64,000 bases of DNA from Tremella fuciformis (Eukaryota > Basidiomycota > Tremellomycetes > Tremellales > Tremellaceae): the NCBI GenBank assembly GCA_032768795.1, contig CP136492.1, forward strand, positions 620,001 to 684,000, in the 5' to 3' direction. Within the stretch, counting starts at the first letter, position 1. Every line of letters starts with the position of its first letter. Shown here in pieces: positions 34,446 to 44,292 of this stretch. The notes beneath the pieces were generated by a model. It did no database searches. It was not told where the DNA came from and was given only the letters and a program-made list of their open reading frames with translations. The position numbers were made by a program, and so were the translations under genes.

Positions 34446-36713
34446 TTATCTGTGTGCGCGAGGTCCCCTGTCCACAAGCATGAAGTCGATCCCAGAGCTC
34501 TTGGAAGAGCCAGTTGCCGGCGAAGCATACCTTCGATCGCTTAAAGGTGCAAGGGGCTGGCTGAGGTGAGGCTCACCTTGCCCGCCGCCCACCTCTGAAT
34601 CGGCCATCAATTCGACCTGAGTCGCCTCGATTTCCGTGTCGTATCTTTCAGCTTCTGTGCGTATTTCATGCCAGAGCCGTTCGATGTCTTCGCGTCCCTT
34701 CCGGGTAACGCGAGTTTTCTGGCTCTCCTGCTCTTCGCACAGCTTCTTTATTTCCCTTTCGAGGTCCCATGACCAATCACGCAGGCTCTGACTCGTTGAA
34801 GCGTTGTCCGCCCAAGCACTGCCCAAGGACAGTTTGAGTCTTTGGAGATTCCCTACGATGAGTTCAAAGCCCCGTAGGTGGGACTCCCGATATTCCTGAT
34901 CATCACGGTCTTTGGTCTTGGATTTCAGTCGGGCATCGGCTATTTTAAAAATCTCTCGCAGTCGATCTGTGTCCGGCCGGGAGGGGTGGTGGCCAACTTC
35001 CGTATCCAGCGAGGGAGTTTCAGTACCCCTCTGCATCTCAAGAGCTCCCGAATGCCGCCTGGACGATCCAGCCCACCCTGGATCACCAGACAGTCGTTCT
35101 ATGGGCGACCCATGAGGATGAGAAGGACCCGAGACTTGCTCTCGTGCATGTGAGCCAGATCTAACGGGTCGCTCGCGACGTTCTGGGCGGTAGGGATCTT
35201 CGATGAGATACTCTCTGCGTCCAGAGCGTCGCGATTCTGGGTAGTTCAGCGCAGACTCAGGGTAAAGCCATAGGTCTTCTGATGGCGGGGGATAAGGGTC
35301 ATGACCCATCAGACTTTGAAGCGGACTATGCGGATGGATTGGGCTAGCACTGCCTGAGTGAGATGGCCTACCGACAGAGCTGCTGGGGTAGGTTTTGCGA
35401 TCCCCGAGCCTCTCAGCAAGGCTTGGGGTGCCAGGACTTCGTGCAAAGTAGCCGAAGCTTTCTCCTTCATACGTCACCTCCCCCCTTGCAGAAGCAGAGG
35501 ATTTGTGAGCAGGTGACGGATCTCTGGAGCGGCCATCAGCGGCATGACGTCCCTGCGACATGCGTGGTGACGGCCTAATGATTGGGTTGTCGACATTCAC
35601 AAAACCACGCGCGTACGGCGGTGGACCTTCGACGCTGCCGATTGTAAGGTATTTATCAAGATCTGAGATTGAAAAGACTTACGAGTAGGCCGCAGGAGGG
35701 CCAGCCGAGATGGATATACTCGGCACTTCGGAAGGCGGACGTGAATCGTGCGAGCTTCGTCGTTTGTGGTGCCGCTTGGGCTTGTCAGAGACGGGTAGCT
35801 GGCTGGTACCAGATCCTCGGCGAGGCTGGGCACTGATCCTTCCACTGACTGAGGTCGGTCGAGAGCCCGGTCGAGAGATGATCACCCTTGGTGTGAGGAG
35901 ATCCGCTGCTGGTGGGCCTGTCTCGGTCGGTGAATTGTCAGCCTGAATAGACGATCTTCTTGACCTCCTTCCCACGACAGGGATAGAAGGCGGAACAGAC
36001 TGCCTTGCAGATGGAAATTGGCCTGCAGGAGGTCCCGGGATCTGATCTGGGAATGGCCAAGGGGGTGTAACAGACACCTCAGGGTATAATGGAGAGTTTG
36101 CAAGAGACGCGCTCGAACCAGAGGGCGAGCGGGAACCTTTCTTCCGTGCGTGGGGATGATGAGCTTCTGCCGGCCAATCCTGCTTGGATGGCGAGGTTTG
36201 CGTGCTTGTCTCTCTCGCAGACGGAGACAGGCTGTGAGAGTTAGCCCGTCGGCGGAAGGGCAATTGACTCTGATCGGCCTGATGATCCACAGTATCGTGT
36301 TTCCGTTGTCCTGTCGGTGCGGTGCTTGCCGAGGCCCGTCGAGATCGAGGCCTATCTGCGGAAGAAGGGTTCAGGAGGCTCACATGATGCGAGGAATCTT
36401 TATGCCGGTGTCGCTGAGATCTCCCGGGTGGATGCTCCTTGCTGGCCTTCGCGCGGACTGCCTGGGGTTCAACAGGTTGGTCCAGGCTTGCGTTGTCAAT
36501 GGGAGGTGGACGCGAAGTGTTCTCGGTGTGCAGCGTCGGTGGCTCATCGATGACGACACTGGTTGCGCTGGGAGCGTACTCTGGGAATTCCGAGAAAGAG
36601 ACGTGAACATGGCCTACCTTTGTAGGTTCGTCATCGTCGTCTATGACCGTCTCTGCATCAGGTGATCGGTAGGTCGATACCACAGGGGAATGGGGAGGCT
36701 GGGAGCGACTCAT
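34446..36713 (-). CDS. Disordered-N/helical-C protein, array member A
   Basis: Two exons: ATG at 36713 to about 35680, then about 35600 to 34446, joined through an intron of roughly 70 nt. The product is about 730 aa. The N-terminal part is Ser/Pro/Arg/His-rich with an early short block DEPTKVGHVHVSFSEFPEY. The C-terminal ~170 residues are strongly helical and charged (LREIFKIADARLKSKTKDRD, LRDWSWDLEREIKKLCEEQE, EDIERLWHEIRTEAERYDTE), ending SSGIDFMLVDRGPRAHR. No known domain is recognised. It heads an all-minus-strand series of similar proteins up to 63.4 kb. A TATA-like ACATAAATAG lies at about 36814-36823. Confidence 0.65.
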
Positions 36714-37449
36714 GCTGGATTCAAGGGGTTGTCAGAGTTCTGGGGATTTGACGAAAAGAAGTGTGTAATGAGAAGAACGCTTGATGGTACACTGCGACGC
36801 TCCTACATAAATAGTCGTGGGTGGCAACAGGCTCTGACATCTACATGCAAGTCAGCCCCACAAGGGAGGGAAAGCTGGTGGAGCTTCGGCGAGCCGTCAA
36901 CGCCCGCACCTGCACCTGACTCTGGGGGCCTTCTAGCTCCGTGCATTTCGTTTTAACAAGCACAAAAAAGGTGTCGTGTGCTTGTTTTCATAGACTATGA
37001 GATAGTGGCAGCTCGAGCTTTGCTACTCTTCCGGCGATTTGTCAGAGCGTATCCCTTGTCCGCCCGAAAGCGATATCTCTGTGATTCGCTTAGTGGAGTG
37101 GCCTTCCACAAAGCCTTGGTCAACGCGGCGCTTTGGGGTGAGTGTGCGTGCAGAGAGGGGTTACAAACACAGATATAGTCAATGTCCTTGTCACCACACG
37201 CTGGGACCGCTGGTGGATGTAGGTCTCAGTCTCCGCACGAGGACCTCGCCGCCACTCGCCATCAAAGATAGTGATCACACTCGGGAAGTGCCACTTGATG
37301 TTCTGACTCATGTTTTGGCGGGGGGAGCGACGTGAACGGAGGAGAAAAAGGTAGTTCATCTCAAGAACGACGTCAAAGCACATAACATGGACCATGATCT
37401 ATCCCCTGTGCAAACCGATTGTTGCTTCTGCAAAACGATATATACACCC
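36714..37449. other. Intergenic region between array members A and B
   Basis: About 735 bases. The part next to 36713 is the promoter of member A; short frames elsewhere show nothing recognisable. A TATATA run at 37439-37444 lies just beyond the end of member B. Confidence 0.4.
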
Positions 37450-38653
37450 TCAGATTCTATGACAGGGATGACGTCGGGCTTGGCGGCTCTTCAACATAGT
37501 AGTCATCACCAATTCGGTCCCGAATCGCCGGACCTGAGGTGTCGATTGTAAGGTCATCTCGGCGTCGTGATCTTGCTCTCGATGGTCGTCGAGGTCTGGA
37601 CTCTGACCGGCCTCGACGAGCTGACCTGGATCGAGTCCAGCTGGGCTGAGCATACCCAGTCGCTGAACCCCTTCGTCTGGCGGGACGATAACGGTGCCGT
37701 CCCGATGATCGTGATCGGCTCGGCATCTGACGTGCTGTGGATGGGCCTGCGGCTGCCGCGACTCGATTTCCATTTTGAGGCTTTTCCAATAATTGAGATG
37801 TTCGTTGACCTCTCTATCAGTCAGCAGGATGTCGGTACGCTCGCCAGTCTGTTCAGCCCATCTGCAAGCCTTCTCAATTGTTGACGCTACCCAGTGGTCC
37901 TGTGCATGTCGAGACGGTATGGACCTGAGAGCCCGGCTCCAACGTCGGTCGAGTTTATCGTACTCTTTGATCATTTTGTCTCGCCGATACGATTTCCAAC
38001 AGCTCCTTAAGGCCTCAGTGACTCTCTTGGTCTGAAGCCATGCTTTCGTGAGGGGAGCAGCCGCTGCAGCTGTTACATTTACCGATCTGCGATACGAGGC
38101 AGCATGCTCGGTGTCACTCTTGCTTGTTGCCCTGCTTCTGACACGACTGCGATGTCGAGAGCCGCCGCGTGAGCTACTTCGGTACTCAGCAGAACGACCT
38201 CGTCTCCTATCATCGTAATCTGTGCTGTTCAATACAGTAGGCGTTCTGTTGGCGCTGATGGACATCCTTCTTGGGGACAATCGATCGACTGACCGGGGTG
38301 AGACTGGCGAGGGTCTCTCGACAGTGATGGGGCGGGTTATAGTCTGAATAGCGTGAGAGGGCATCAACTCAACCACTGAGCTTCGTCGGGGGCGTATTGA
38401 AAGAACTTGTTCCCGAAAGCCTGAATGCGATTGGCCGCCGGGGGTCACACTGCGTGCCGTATAGCTTCCACGACTCGAGGTGCGACCTGAAGCGGGGTAT
38501 GGTTCGTACGAAGAGGCGGAGCTGGCGTGAGATCTCGACGACTCGTCCGAGACGTCTGGAGTGATGCTGTACGAATGTCGTCCCAGTGGGGTGCGAACAC
38601 GCCGTATCTGTCGGTCATAAGGGTCATAGATATGGACGGGAGGGAGCGGATCC
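37450..38653 (-). pseudogene. Array member B, 3' part, separated from its 5' exon by a retrotransposon
   Basis: Open frame continuing leftwards from the transposon junction: DPLPPVHIYDPYDRQIRRVR, long Ser/Arg/Tyr-rich disorder, then a helical domain (EALRSCWKSYRRDKMIKEYD, LDRRWSRALRSIPSRH, STIEKACRWAEQTGERTD, REVNEHLNYWKSLKMEIES). Two frames stay open at the C terminus: one ends 37450, the other 37457 with IDTSGPAIRDRIGDDYYVEE; a small intron may choose between them. The in-frame ATG at 38685 is not native: it lies inside the adjoining LTR and would give MRRLSGPIVQQ before the native sequence. The native start is at 54091, 15.4 kb away. Confidence 0.7.
38649..38653. repeat. Target-site duplication GATCC (left, outer element)
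   Basis: Identical to 53938-53942; five bases as expected for a Ty1/copia integration. Confidence 0.9.
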
Positions 38654-38809
38654 TGTTGAACAATAGGCCCCGAGAGACGCCTCATAGGGTCAGAATTGCC
38701 TCTTGCGGCCAAATGAGTAACCTTATGTAGATGGCTTGAGCAGAGCGACAGCTCATAAGTAGAGAACTGCAGAGATGGACGAATGCATTGCTCTCATCGT
38801 TGTGTAACA
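38654..38809 (+). repeat. 5' LTR of outer element
   Basis: 156 bp, starts TGTTGAACAA and ends TTGTGTAACA (TG...CA with TGTT/AACA inverted ends). Identical by eye to 53782-53937. On the minus strand it supplies an ATG (38685) in frame with the truncated host gene. Confidence 0.93.
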
Positions 38810-39152
38810 GATTAAAAGTCCCAAGTCTCAGCCCGAGACTACAGAGAGCATACGGGCTGTCTATCGAGCCGTCGCCGCCGCCGCAGACGCTCTAGACACC
38901 GCCACAAACCGAGCCGTCGCCGTCTACCGTCGCGGACGCTCGAGAGCAGTTCCTAGCCGTCAGAGAAAGCTAGAGGAAGAACGAGAACACCTCGTAAGCA
39001 CACAGGGAGAGCGTCGGGCCTAGTAACAGGCGCTCTATCGCGAAAGTCGTCCCCAGCGAGGTATCGTTCCGCTGACGCACACCGTGCCGTCATATCTATC
39101 AAAATCAGCACCCCCGCGTGCGCACAGACCACCTTTACCTACCATTATCGCG
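38810..39152 (+). other. Leader of outer element
   Basis: About 340 bases between the 5' LTR and the gag ATG. No TGG-type primer site directly follows the LTR, so priming may use an internal tRNA fragment, as in some copia elements; that is inference. Confidence 0.5.
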
Positions 39153-39564
39153 ATGTCTGCCACCAGAGTCAACATAGACGCGATTCCCAAGCTCTCGCAT
39201 GATCCCTCGTCATACGCGCCATGGCGGGCGGCCGTAGAAGTCGCCCTGCAGCTCGGAGACTGCTGGAATGCAGCCTTGGGCCTCGATCTTGAGCCAGGGC
39301 GCGTTGCAGCCACCGAGCGCCGCACTCGAGCCGGGTCTGTCATGCCGACGGGATCCGAGGCTGGCGGGCTCAGCAGCGAGGATAAGAAGGACTGGGAGAG
39401 GTGGCAAGCCCGAGAGAGCAGGGCACAGGCGATGTTGAAGGGGACGGTGTCAGAGGCCGTCCGGCTCGACATTGAAGACCTGCTCGCTGCAGCCGACATG
39501 TGGCTGTATTGCGACAAGATGCACGAGGCCGATCTGCTCGAAAATCAGAGGATCGTGCACGCCC
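39153..39564 (+). CDS. Outer copia gag-pol, 5' fragment (gag N terminus)
   Basis: ATG at 39153 starts MSATRVNIDAIPKLSHDPSS, YAPWRAAVEVALQLGDCW: the 'substrate-loop' start common in copia gag (W..W/R..V..AL). It continues to IVHA and is cut after 39564 by the CGCCC duplication and inner LTR. The codon broken at 39564 is completed at 49345, so the reading frame would be restored exactly if the inner array were absent. Confidence 0.85.
39560..39564. repeat. Target-site duplication CGCCC (left, inner array)
   Basis: Matches 49340-49344 across the whole 9.8-kb array, showing a single integration event at the outside ends. Confidence 0.85.
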
Positions 39565-39614
39565 CAACGGAAATAGGTAGTACGCTCACATGAGCTTGAC
39601 TCAGCCTCGAGTAG

Positions 39615-39678
39615 CCTCGTCGAGGCACACACATCCTCGACGAGGTTGTGCCTCGACGAGGTTCATCCCTCGACGAGG
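39615..39678 (+). repeat. Cluster of four 11-bp palindromes CCTCG(T/A)CGAGG in the inner LTR
   Basis: Perfect copies at 39615-39625, 39635-39645, 39651-39661 and 39668-39678, spaced 16-20 bases. Three further perfect copies lie in the ORF (40607, 41585, 42344). Could be regulatory binding sites; unproven. Confidence 0.75.
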
Positions 39679-39764
39679 CAGGGGAAGCTGCCACAACGAT
39701 AACTCCGCATATAACGCCGACACCCTCGACGACCTTGTAGAATGCCGCCGCCTGTTGCCCTCCT

Positions 39765-39845
39765 CATCACTCATAGCAAGTGCTGAGCGGGCAACAGGTA
39801 AGTCCGAATGCATCACTCATAGCAAGTGCTGAGCGGGCAACAGGT
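39765..39845 (+). repeat. 35-bp direct repeat forming an intron-like unit in the inner LTR
   Basis: CATCACTCATAG...CAACAGGT occurs at 39765-39799 and 39811-39845, giving a 46-bp tandem period. The segment 39798-39843 reads GTAAGT...GTGCTGAG...CAACAG: consensus donor, CTGAG branch-like site and acceptor, with CAG|GT at both junctions. The same unit recurs in the other two LTRs (+4728 and +9456). Confidence 0.8.
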
Positions 39846-39883
39846 GACCGGAATCCCATTGCCTCAGAGCTACGATTCCGTCG

Positions 39884-39900
39884 TGGTAACGTCTCGTTCG
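39884..39900 (+). other. Primer-binding site of inner element, unit 1
   Basis: TGGTAACGTCTCGTTCG directly follows the LTR; TGG pairs with the CCA end of a tRNA. The same sequence starts unit 2 at 44612. The tRNA is not identified. Confidence 0.6.
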
Positions 39901-39980
39901 ACAAGTCGCGGTAGATAGAACGCGTCAACAAACTCGTCGACCTTGCCTACGCACCGCCAGCCTCGAAGTGGTCCTCCGTC

Positions 39981-42900
39981 ATGCCATCTGTGCAGACGGT
40001 GAAAGAGGAGCGCAAGCTCAACGGGCGCGACAACTACGCCCAGTGGGTGCGCGAGATTCGAGTCGTCCTCGGATCCGCCGGTCTCGTACCCCACATCACC
40101 AAGGACGCGTCAGCGATTCGGGCACTCGTCGAGGCTCGATATCCAGTGTCAAGTCCGGCGACAGCAACCGAGACATCAAAGAGAGCAGTTGCTCTATACG
40201 AGCATGAGAAGGAGCAGTCCACCGCCCTCTCCACTCTCTATGGCAGTCTGACAGAGACTGTCCAAAACAAGCTTCCCTCGAACCTGATCGACTTCGAGAA
40301 TCCTCAACCGAAGGGGCTCTACGATCATCTGGTCACCACATATGGGGCCGACAACGGATCTCGCCTAGCCGAATTATGGTCATCGATATTTGGCGAGACC
40401 ATCCCAGAGAATGAGGACCCCGAACCTCATCTCACAGCTATCCGGTCGCAACTGGCCGAAATCACCTCCTCCGCCATCACTTCCAAGCTCACCCTTGAGC
40501 AATTTGCCAACCAGATTGGCGCATACGCCGCCATCCGTCGCCTACCGTCCTCATACGGCCTCCTCGCATCGACCTTCTACTCAGGGACCTCGTCGAACAA
40601 GATCCACCTCGACGAGGTTATCGATAGGGTCGCCGATGAACATCGCAGACGTCAACAAAAGGGCGAGAGCGTAAACGAGATGGGGATGCTCAGCAAATCT
40701 CTGCAGAAACCGGCAAGCAAGAGATGCATCCACCATCCGGATCAGGGGAGGCACTCCACAGATGAGTGCTGGAAAGTGATTGGAGTGCCGAAGCACATCC
40801 AGGAGCAAAGGTCGGCCAGGGAAGCAGCCAAGGGAAGGAAGCAGGGAGGACAAGCGAAGAAGGCAAGAGAGCAGATGGAGTCAGAGGATGACTCATCGAG
40901 TGAGAGCAAGAGAGGCTCGTCGAGGGAGACAAAGGAGGAAGGATATTATGCGACGGAGATTGCACTACACGCCAACGACAACCTCCCATCCACCTCCATC
41001 ATCATCGACAGCGGTGCCACCAGTCCATTCATCAAGGACAAGCACCTTCTCTCACATCTCACCAAACTCGACAAGGCCGTCAAGATCCAAATTGGAGACG
41101 GATCGATTGTCGAAGCTACACACTCCGGCCGCCTCACCTTCAACAACGTATGGTACAACAACGCCCTCTACGTTCCATCATTCTCGCACAACCTCCTCTC
41201 AACACAGCGCCTCGGTCCGTACACAGGGACACACTGGCGCTTCTCGAAGGACTCGGCTACATTGGTCGAGAAAGGGAAGGTCATCCTCCGGGGAAAGAAA
41301 CTTGGCAACCTATGGGTTGTAGACGACACACCGGTACGCACCACCTCGCGCATTCACCGAGCACTTCAGGCAATAGAAAACACTGAAGCCGAAGACACTC
41401 GCCTCCTCACCTGGCACAAACGCCTAGGTCACTCGAACATGAGGAAGGTGTGGGAGCTCGGGAAAGAGGGGAAGCTAGGCGCAAAGTGGACAGGGTCATT
41501 TCGGAGAGTCGAATGCATGGATTGCCTGAAAGGGAAGGCAACGCGCTCGGCATCTCTACCTAACCCTCGTCGAGCCAGCAAGCCCCTCGTCGAGGTATCA
41601 GTCGATCTATGGGGACCAGCAACCGTCCAGTCGAGAGAAGGCTTCCAATACTTCCTCACCTGCTATGACGACCACAGCAAATACGTGCAGGCCATACCAC
41701 TCAAGAAGAAGTCGGATGCAGCCGAAGCACTGCAAGACTATATCAAGTTGGCAGAGAATCAGCTTGATCGAACAGTCAAGACCATCCGCTCAGACCAAGG
41801 AGGCGAATTCACGAGCAAGGAATTCAGCCACTGGTGCAAAAGCAAGGGAATTGAGCACACCCTCACGCCGACCGACGCACACAACCAAAACAGTCGAGTC
41901 GAGCGCGTCCATCTTACCATCCTCAATGACATCCGGACATGTCTTGCGGACTCGAACTTGCCAACCCAGTTCTGGGTAGATGCACTGCGGTATGTAGTCT
42001 TCACTCGGAACAGGCTGCCAGGCTCCCACGCGAAAATCCCGATAACGCTCTTCCGACCAGACCACGATATCGACCTGCAGTACCAGGGGATGCAGCCATT
42101 CGGCCATCACTGCATCTATCGAGTTGTGAACCCCGCATCGAAGCTCGACGAGCGGGGACAATGCGGTCGACTGCTGGGGTACACAGAAGGGAGCTGGGGC
42201 TACAAGGTGCTGACCCAATCCAACAGGGTCATCGCAAGCCGAGACGTCACATTCATCACGGGCAGGAAGACAACGCCCAGTTCAGATGAACCACGACAGA
42301 TCCTGGAGCCGCCTCAACCTGGACCTCGACGACCATCGACGAGCCTCGACGAGGATGACGATACATCCATCGAGCTGAACGAGATAGTCGAGGCAGGGGA
42401 GGAACCAGAAGAAGAGGAACAAGGGGAAGAGATGGACGACATACCTCCCCAAGCCGTACCCAGGCAAGGGAGAGGCTGGGCCAATGAGTACATTCGAGAG
42501 GATGCACCGAGCCCGGAACCGAATCCCGACGACGGACCAGAGGATCCCGATCGTCGACTAAACGAGCCCACAGCGGCCAATGCAGATGAGCCAAGACGGT
42601 CGGGGAGACTAGCAGGCCAAGAACCTAGTCATCACCCTCTGCACGACATCGACATGGACTATAACCGAGTAGCCATAGAGCACGCGTTATCAGCCCAGTC
42701 ACTCAACAACCCCCAGTCTTACGCCGAAGCTCGTCGAGCCGCAGACTGGGAGGATTGGAAATCGGCCATGGACGAGGAGATGGGAAAGATGGAGAAGTAC
42801 GGAGTGTGGGAGATGGTCCCCAAGGAGAATCACCGTACTCTTACAGGCAAATGGGTATTCACTCGCAAGATCGACGGGGACACGGGCAAAGCGAGTCAGC

Positions 42901-44273
42901 ACAAGGCCAGATTCGTCGTGAGAGGATTTCAACAGGTCTCAGGACGAGATTTCGACGAACTCTTTGCTTCGGTCACCCACAAGTCATCATTCCGCCTATT
43001 CCTCTCCATCGTCAACTACCTCGACTGGGAATGCGACCAAATAGACATCATTGGAGCATTCCTCAAGGCCAACATCGACAAGGACATCTTCATCGAGCCA
43101 CCAGAAGGCAGCGACATTGCCGCCGGACACGTCCTGCACCTCCGGAAATCACTATACGGTCTCCGACAATCACCGCACTTGTTCAACAAGCGCCTCGACG
43201 AGTTCCTACGGGAGCTAGGCTTCAAACCGACCCTAGCGGATCCATGCATCTACTCGCTGCGACAAGGACACAAGCGGTGCATGATCTCAGTCCACGTTGA
43301 CGACATGCTCATAGCTGGCAACGATCGATCAACAATCGACGAGATCAAACGGAAGATCAACAAGGAACTCGAGTGCAAGGACCAAGGACCGGTTTCTTAC
43401 TTCCTCGGTATCAACATCTACCGAGACAGGCCAAACAAGAAGATGTACCTGTCACAAGAGCACTACATCGAGGCAGTTCTTCAACGCTTCGGTGAACCCG
43501 GCAAAGCCTGCAAGACAATCTTGCCAGACGCAAAGCTCGTCGAGGCTACGCAAAAGGAGGTCGACGAGGCTCGAGATAAACCATTTCCAGCACTCGCCGG
43601 GTCAATCCTCTATATTGCCACGATCACCCGACCCGACATCGCCTACGCAGCATCACTGCTCTGTCGCTTCATCAGCAAATGGTCTCTCACACACTGGAGG
43701 GCCGCAAAGCACCTGTTGAGGTACCTGCGAGGAACATCAGATCTCGCACTCACCTTTGACGCACATGCAGGGAGAAGAGCACTGCTAGGCTGGGCAGACG
43801 CAGACTGGGGTGGATGTCTCGACACACGTCGATCTACAACCGGCTACGTCTTCAATACATACGGGGGCATTGTGTCATGGAAAAGCAGGCGACAACCAAC
43901 AGTCGCACTCTCGACGACACAGGCCGAACTCCTAGCATCAACAGAAGCGGGCAAAGAGGCAATATGGCTCAGGCAACTATTGAGCGACCTCGACCTAGGT
44001 ATAGATGGAGCAGTGCCCATCTACAACGACAACAATGGAGCCATTCAACTGGCCAAACATCAACACGGGTTCAAACTGAACAAAGCATTCGACATGCGAG
44101 CCCAGTGGATACGAGAGCATCAAGCTGGTGGACTGCTTGAGCTCAAATACACACCAACGGACAGCAACCGAGCCGACATCCTGACCAAGAACCTTTCGGC
44201 CGAGAAGACGAGACAGCTTCGGCAGCTACTGGGCTTGGGAAGACAAGGAGAAGCAGAGCAGCAGAGTCAATAG
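39981..44273 (+). CDS. Inner copia gag-pol polyprotein, unit 1
   Basis: 1430-aa single frame from ATG 39981. Gag (about 1-300): KLNGRDNYAQWVREIRVVL and UBN2-like GLYDHLVTTYGADNG; knuckle is the C-H-H-C variant CIHHPDQGRHSTDEC. Protease IIDSGATSPFI (Asp about 343). Pre-integrase HKRLGHSNMRKV...CMDCLKGK. Integrase DD35E: VDLWGP (542), IRSDQGGEF (605), NSRVERVH (641). A Glu/Asp/Pro-rich linker (about 775-890) precedes RT: GKWVFTRKIDGDTG, HKARFVVRGFQQ, SLYGLRQSPHLF and VHVDDM (about 1107), a His in place of the usual Tyr of YVDD. RNase H: GWADADWGGCLDTRRSTTG, STTQAELLASTEAGKEA, YNDNNGAIQLA. No stop or frameshift, so it looks competent. Confidence 0.95.
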   Translation: MPSVQTVKEERKLNGRDNYAQWVREIRVVLGSAGLVPHITKDASAIRALVEARYPVSSPATATETSKRAVALYEHEKEQSTALSTLYGSLTETVQNKLPSNLIDFENPQPKGLYDHLVTTYGADNGSRLAELWSSIFGETIPENEDPEPHLTAIRSQLAEITSSAITSKLTLEQFANQIGAYAAIRRLPSSYGLLASTFYSGTSSNKIHLDEVIDRVADEHRRRQQKGESVNEMGMLSKSLQKPASKRCIHHPDQGRHSTDECWKVIGVPKHIQEQRSAREAAKGRKQGGQAKKAREQMESEDDSSSESKRGSSRETKEEGYYATEIALHANDNLPSTSIIIDSGATSPFIKDKHLLSHLTKLDKAVKIQIGDGSIVEATHSGRLTFNNVWYNNALYVPSFSHNLLSTQRLGPYTGTHWRFSKDSATLVEKGKVILRGKKLGNLWVVDDTPVRTTSRIHRALQAIENTEAEDTRLLTWHKRLGHSNMRKVWELGKEGKLGAKWTGSFRRVECMDCLKGKATRSASLPNPRRASKPLVEVSVDLWGPATVQSREGFQYFLTCYDDHSKYVQAIPLKKKSDAAEALQDYIKLAENQLDRTVKTIRSDQGGEFTSKEFSHWCKSKGIEHTLTPTDAHNQNSRVERVHLTILNDIRTCLADSNLPTQFWVDALRYVVFTRNRLPGSHAKIPITLFRPDHDIDLQYQGMQPFGHHCIYRVVNPASKLDERGQCGRLLGYTEGSWGYKVLTQSNRVIASRDVTFITGRKTTPSSDEPRQILEPPQPGPRRPSTSLDEDDDTSIELNEIVEAGEEPEEEEQGEEMDDIPPQAVPRQGRGWANEYIREDAPSPEPNPDDGPEDPDRRLNEPTAANADEPRRSGRLAGQEPSHHPLHDIDMDYNRVAIEHALSAQSLNNPQSYAEARRAADWEDWKSAMDEEMGKMEKYGVWEMVPKENHRTLTGKWVFTRKIDGDTGKASQHKARFVVRGFQQVSGRDFDELFASVTHKSSFRLFLSIVNYLDWECDQIDIIGAFLKANIDKDIFIEPPEGSDIAAGHVLHLRKSLYGLRQSPHLFNKRLDEFLRELGFKPTLADPCIYSLRQGHKRCMISVHVDDMLIAGNDRSTIDEIKRKINKELECKDQGPVSYFLGINIYRDRPNKKMYLSQEHYIEAVLQRFGEPGKACKTILPDAKLVEATQKEVDEARDKPFPALAGSILYIATITRPDIAYAASLLCRFISKWSLTHWRAAKHLLRYLRGTSDLALTFDAHAGRRALLGWADADWGGCLDTRRSTTGYVFNTYGGIVSWKSRRQPTVALSTTQAELLASTEAGKEAIWLRQLLSDLDLGIDGAVPIYNDNNGAIQLAKHQHGFKLNKAFDMRAQWIREHQAGGLLELKYTPTDSNRADILTKNLSAEKTRQLRQLLGLGRQGEAEQQSQ

Positions 44274-44292
44274 ACATGCTCGCGAGGGGAGG

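Larger units (their letters stand above)
39565..39883 (+). repeat. Inner element LTR, copy 1
   Basis: 319 bp. Boundaries are set by the CGCCC duplication on the left and the TGG primer site at 39884 on the right. It runs CAACGGAAATAG...GATTCCGTCG, so its ends are not TG/CA. It contains four 11-bp palindromes (39615-39678), a TATA-like CATATAACG (about 39709-39717), a 10-bp stem (39751-39760 with 39789-39798) and a 35-bp direct repeat. Confidence 0.88.

Noticed and set aside
37120..37395. 91-aa minus-strand frame between members A and B
   Set aside because: No domain, no plausible splice partners and not similar to array proteins.
38685..38712. Extension of array member B to a start at 38712
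   Set aside because: Codon there is TTG, and the sequence is LTR DNA; the native start is on the far side of the element at 54091.
39615..39678. CRISPR-like array
   Set aside because: Repeats are only 11 bp with 5-9-base spacers inside an LTR of a eukaryotic retroelement.
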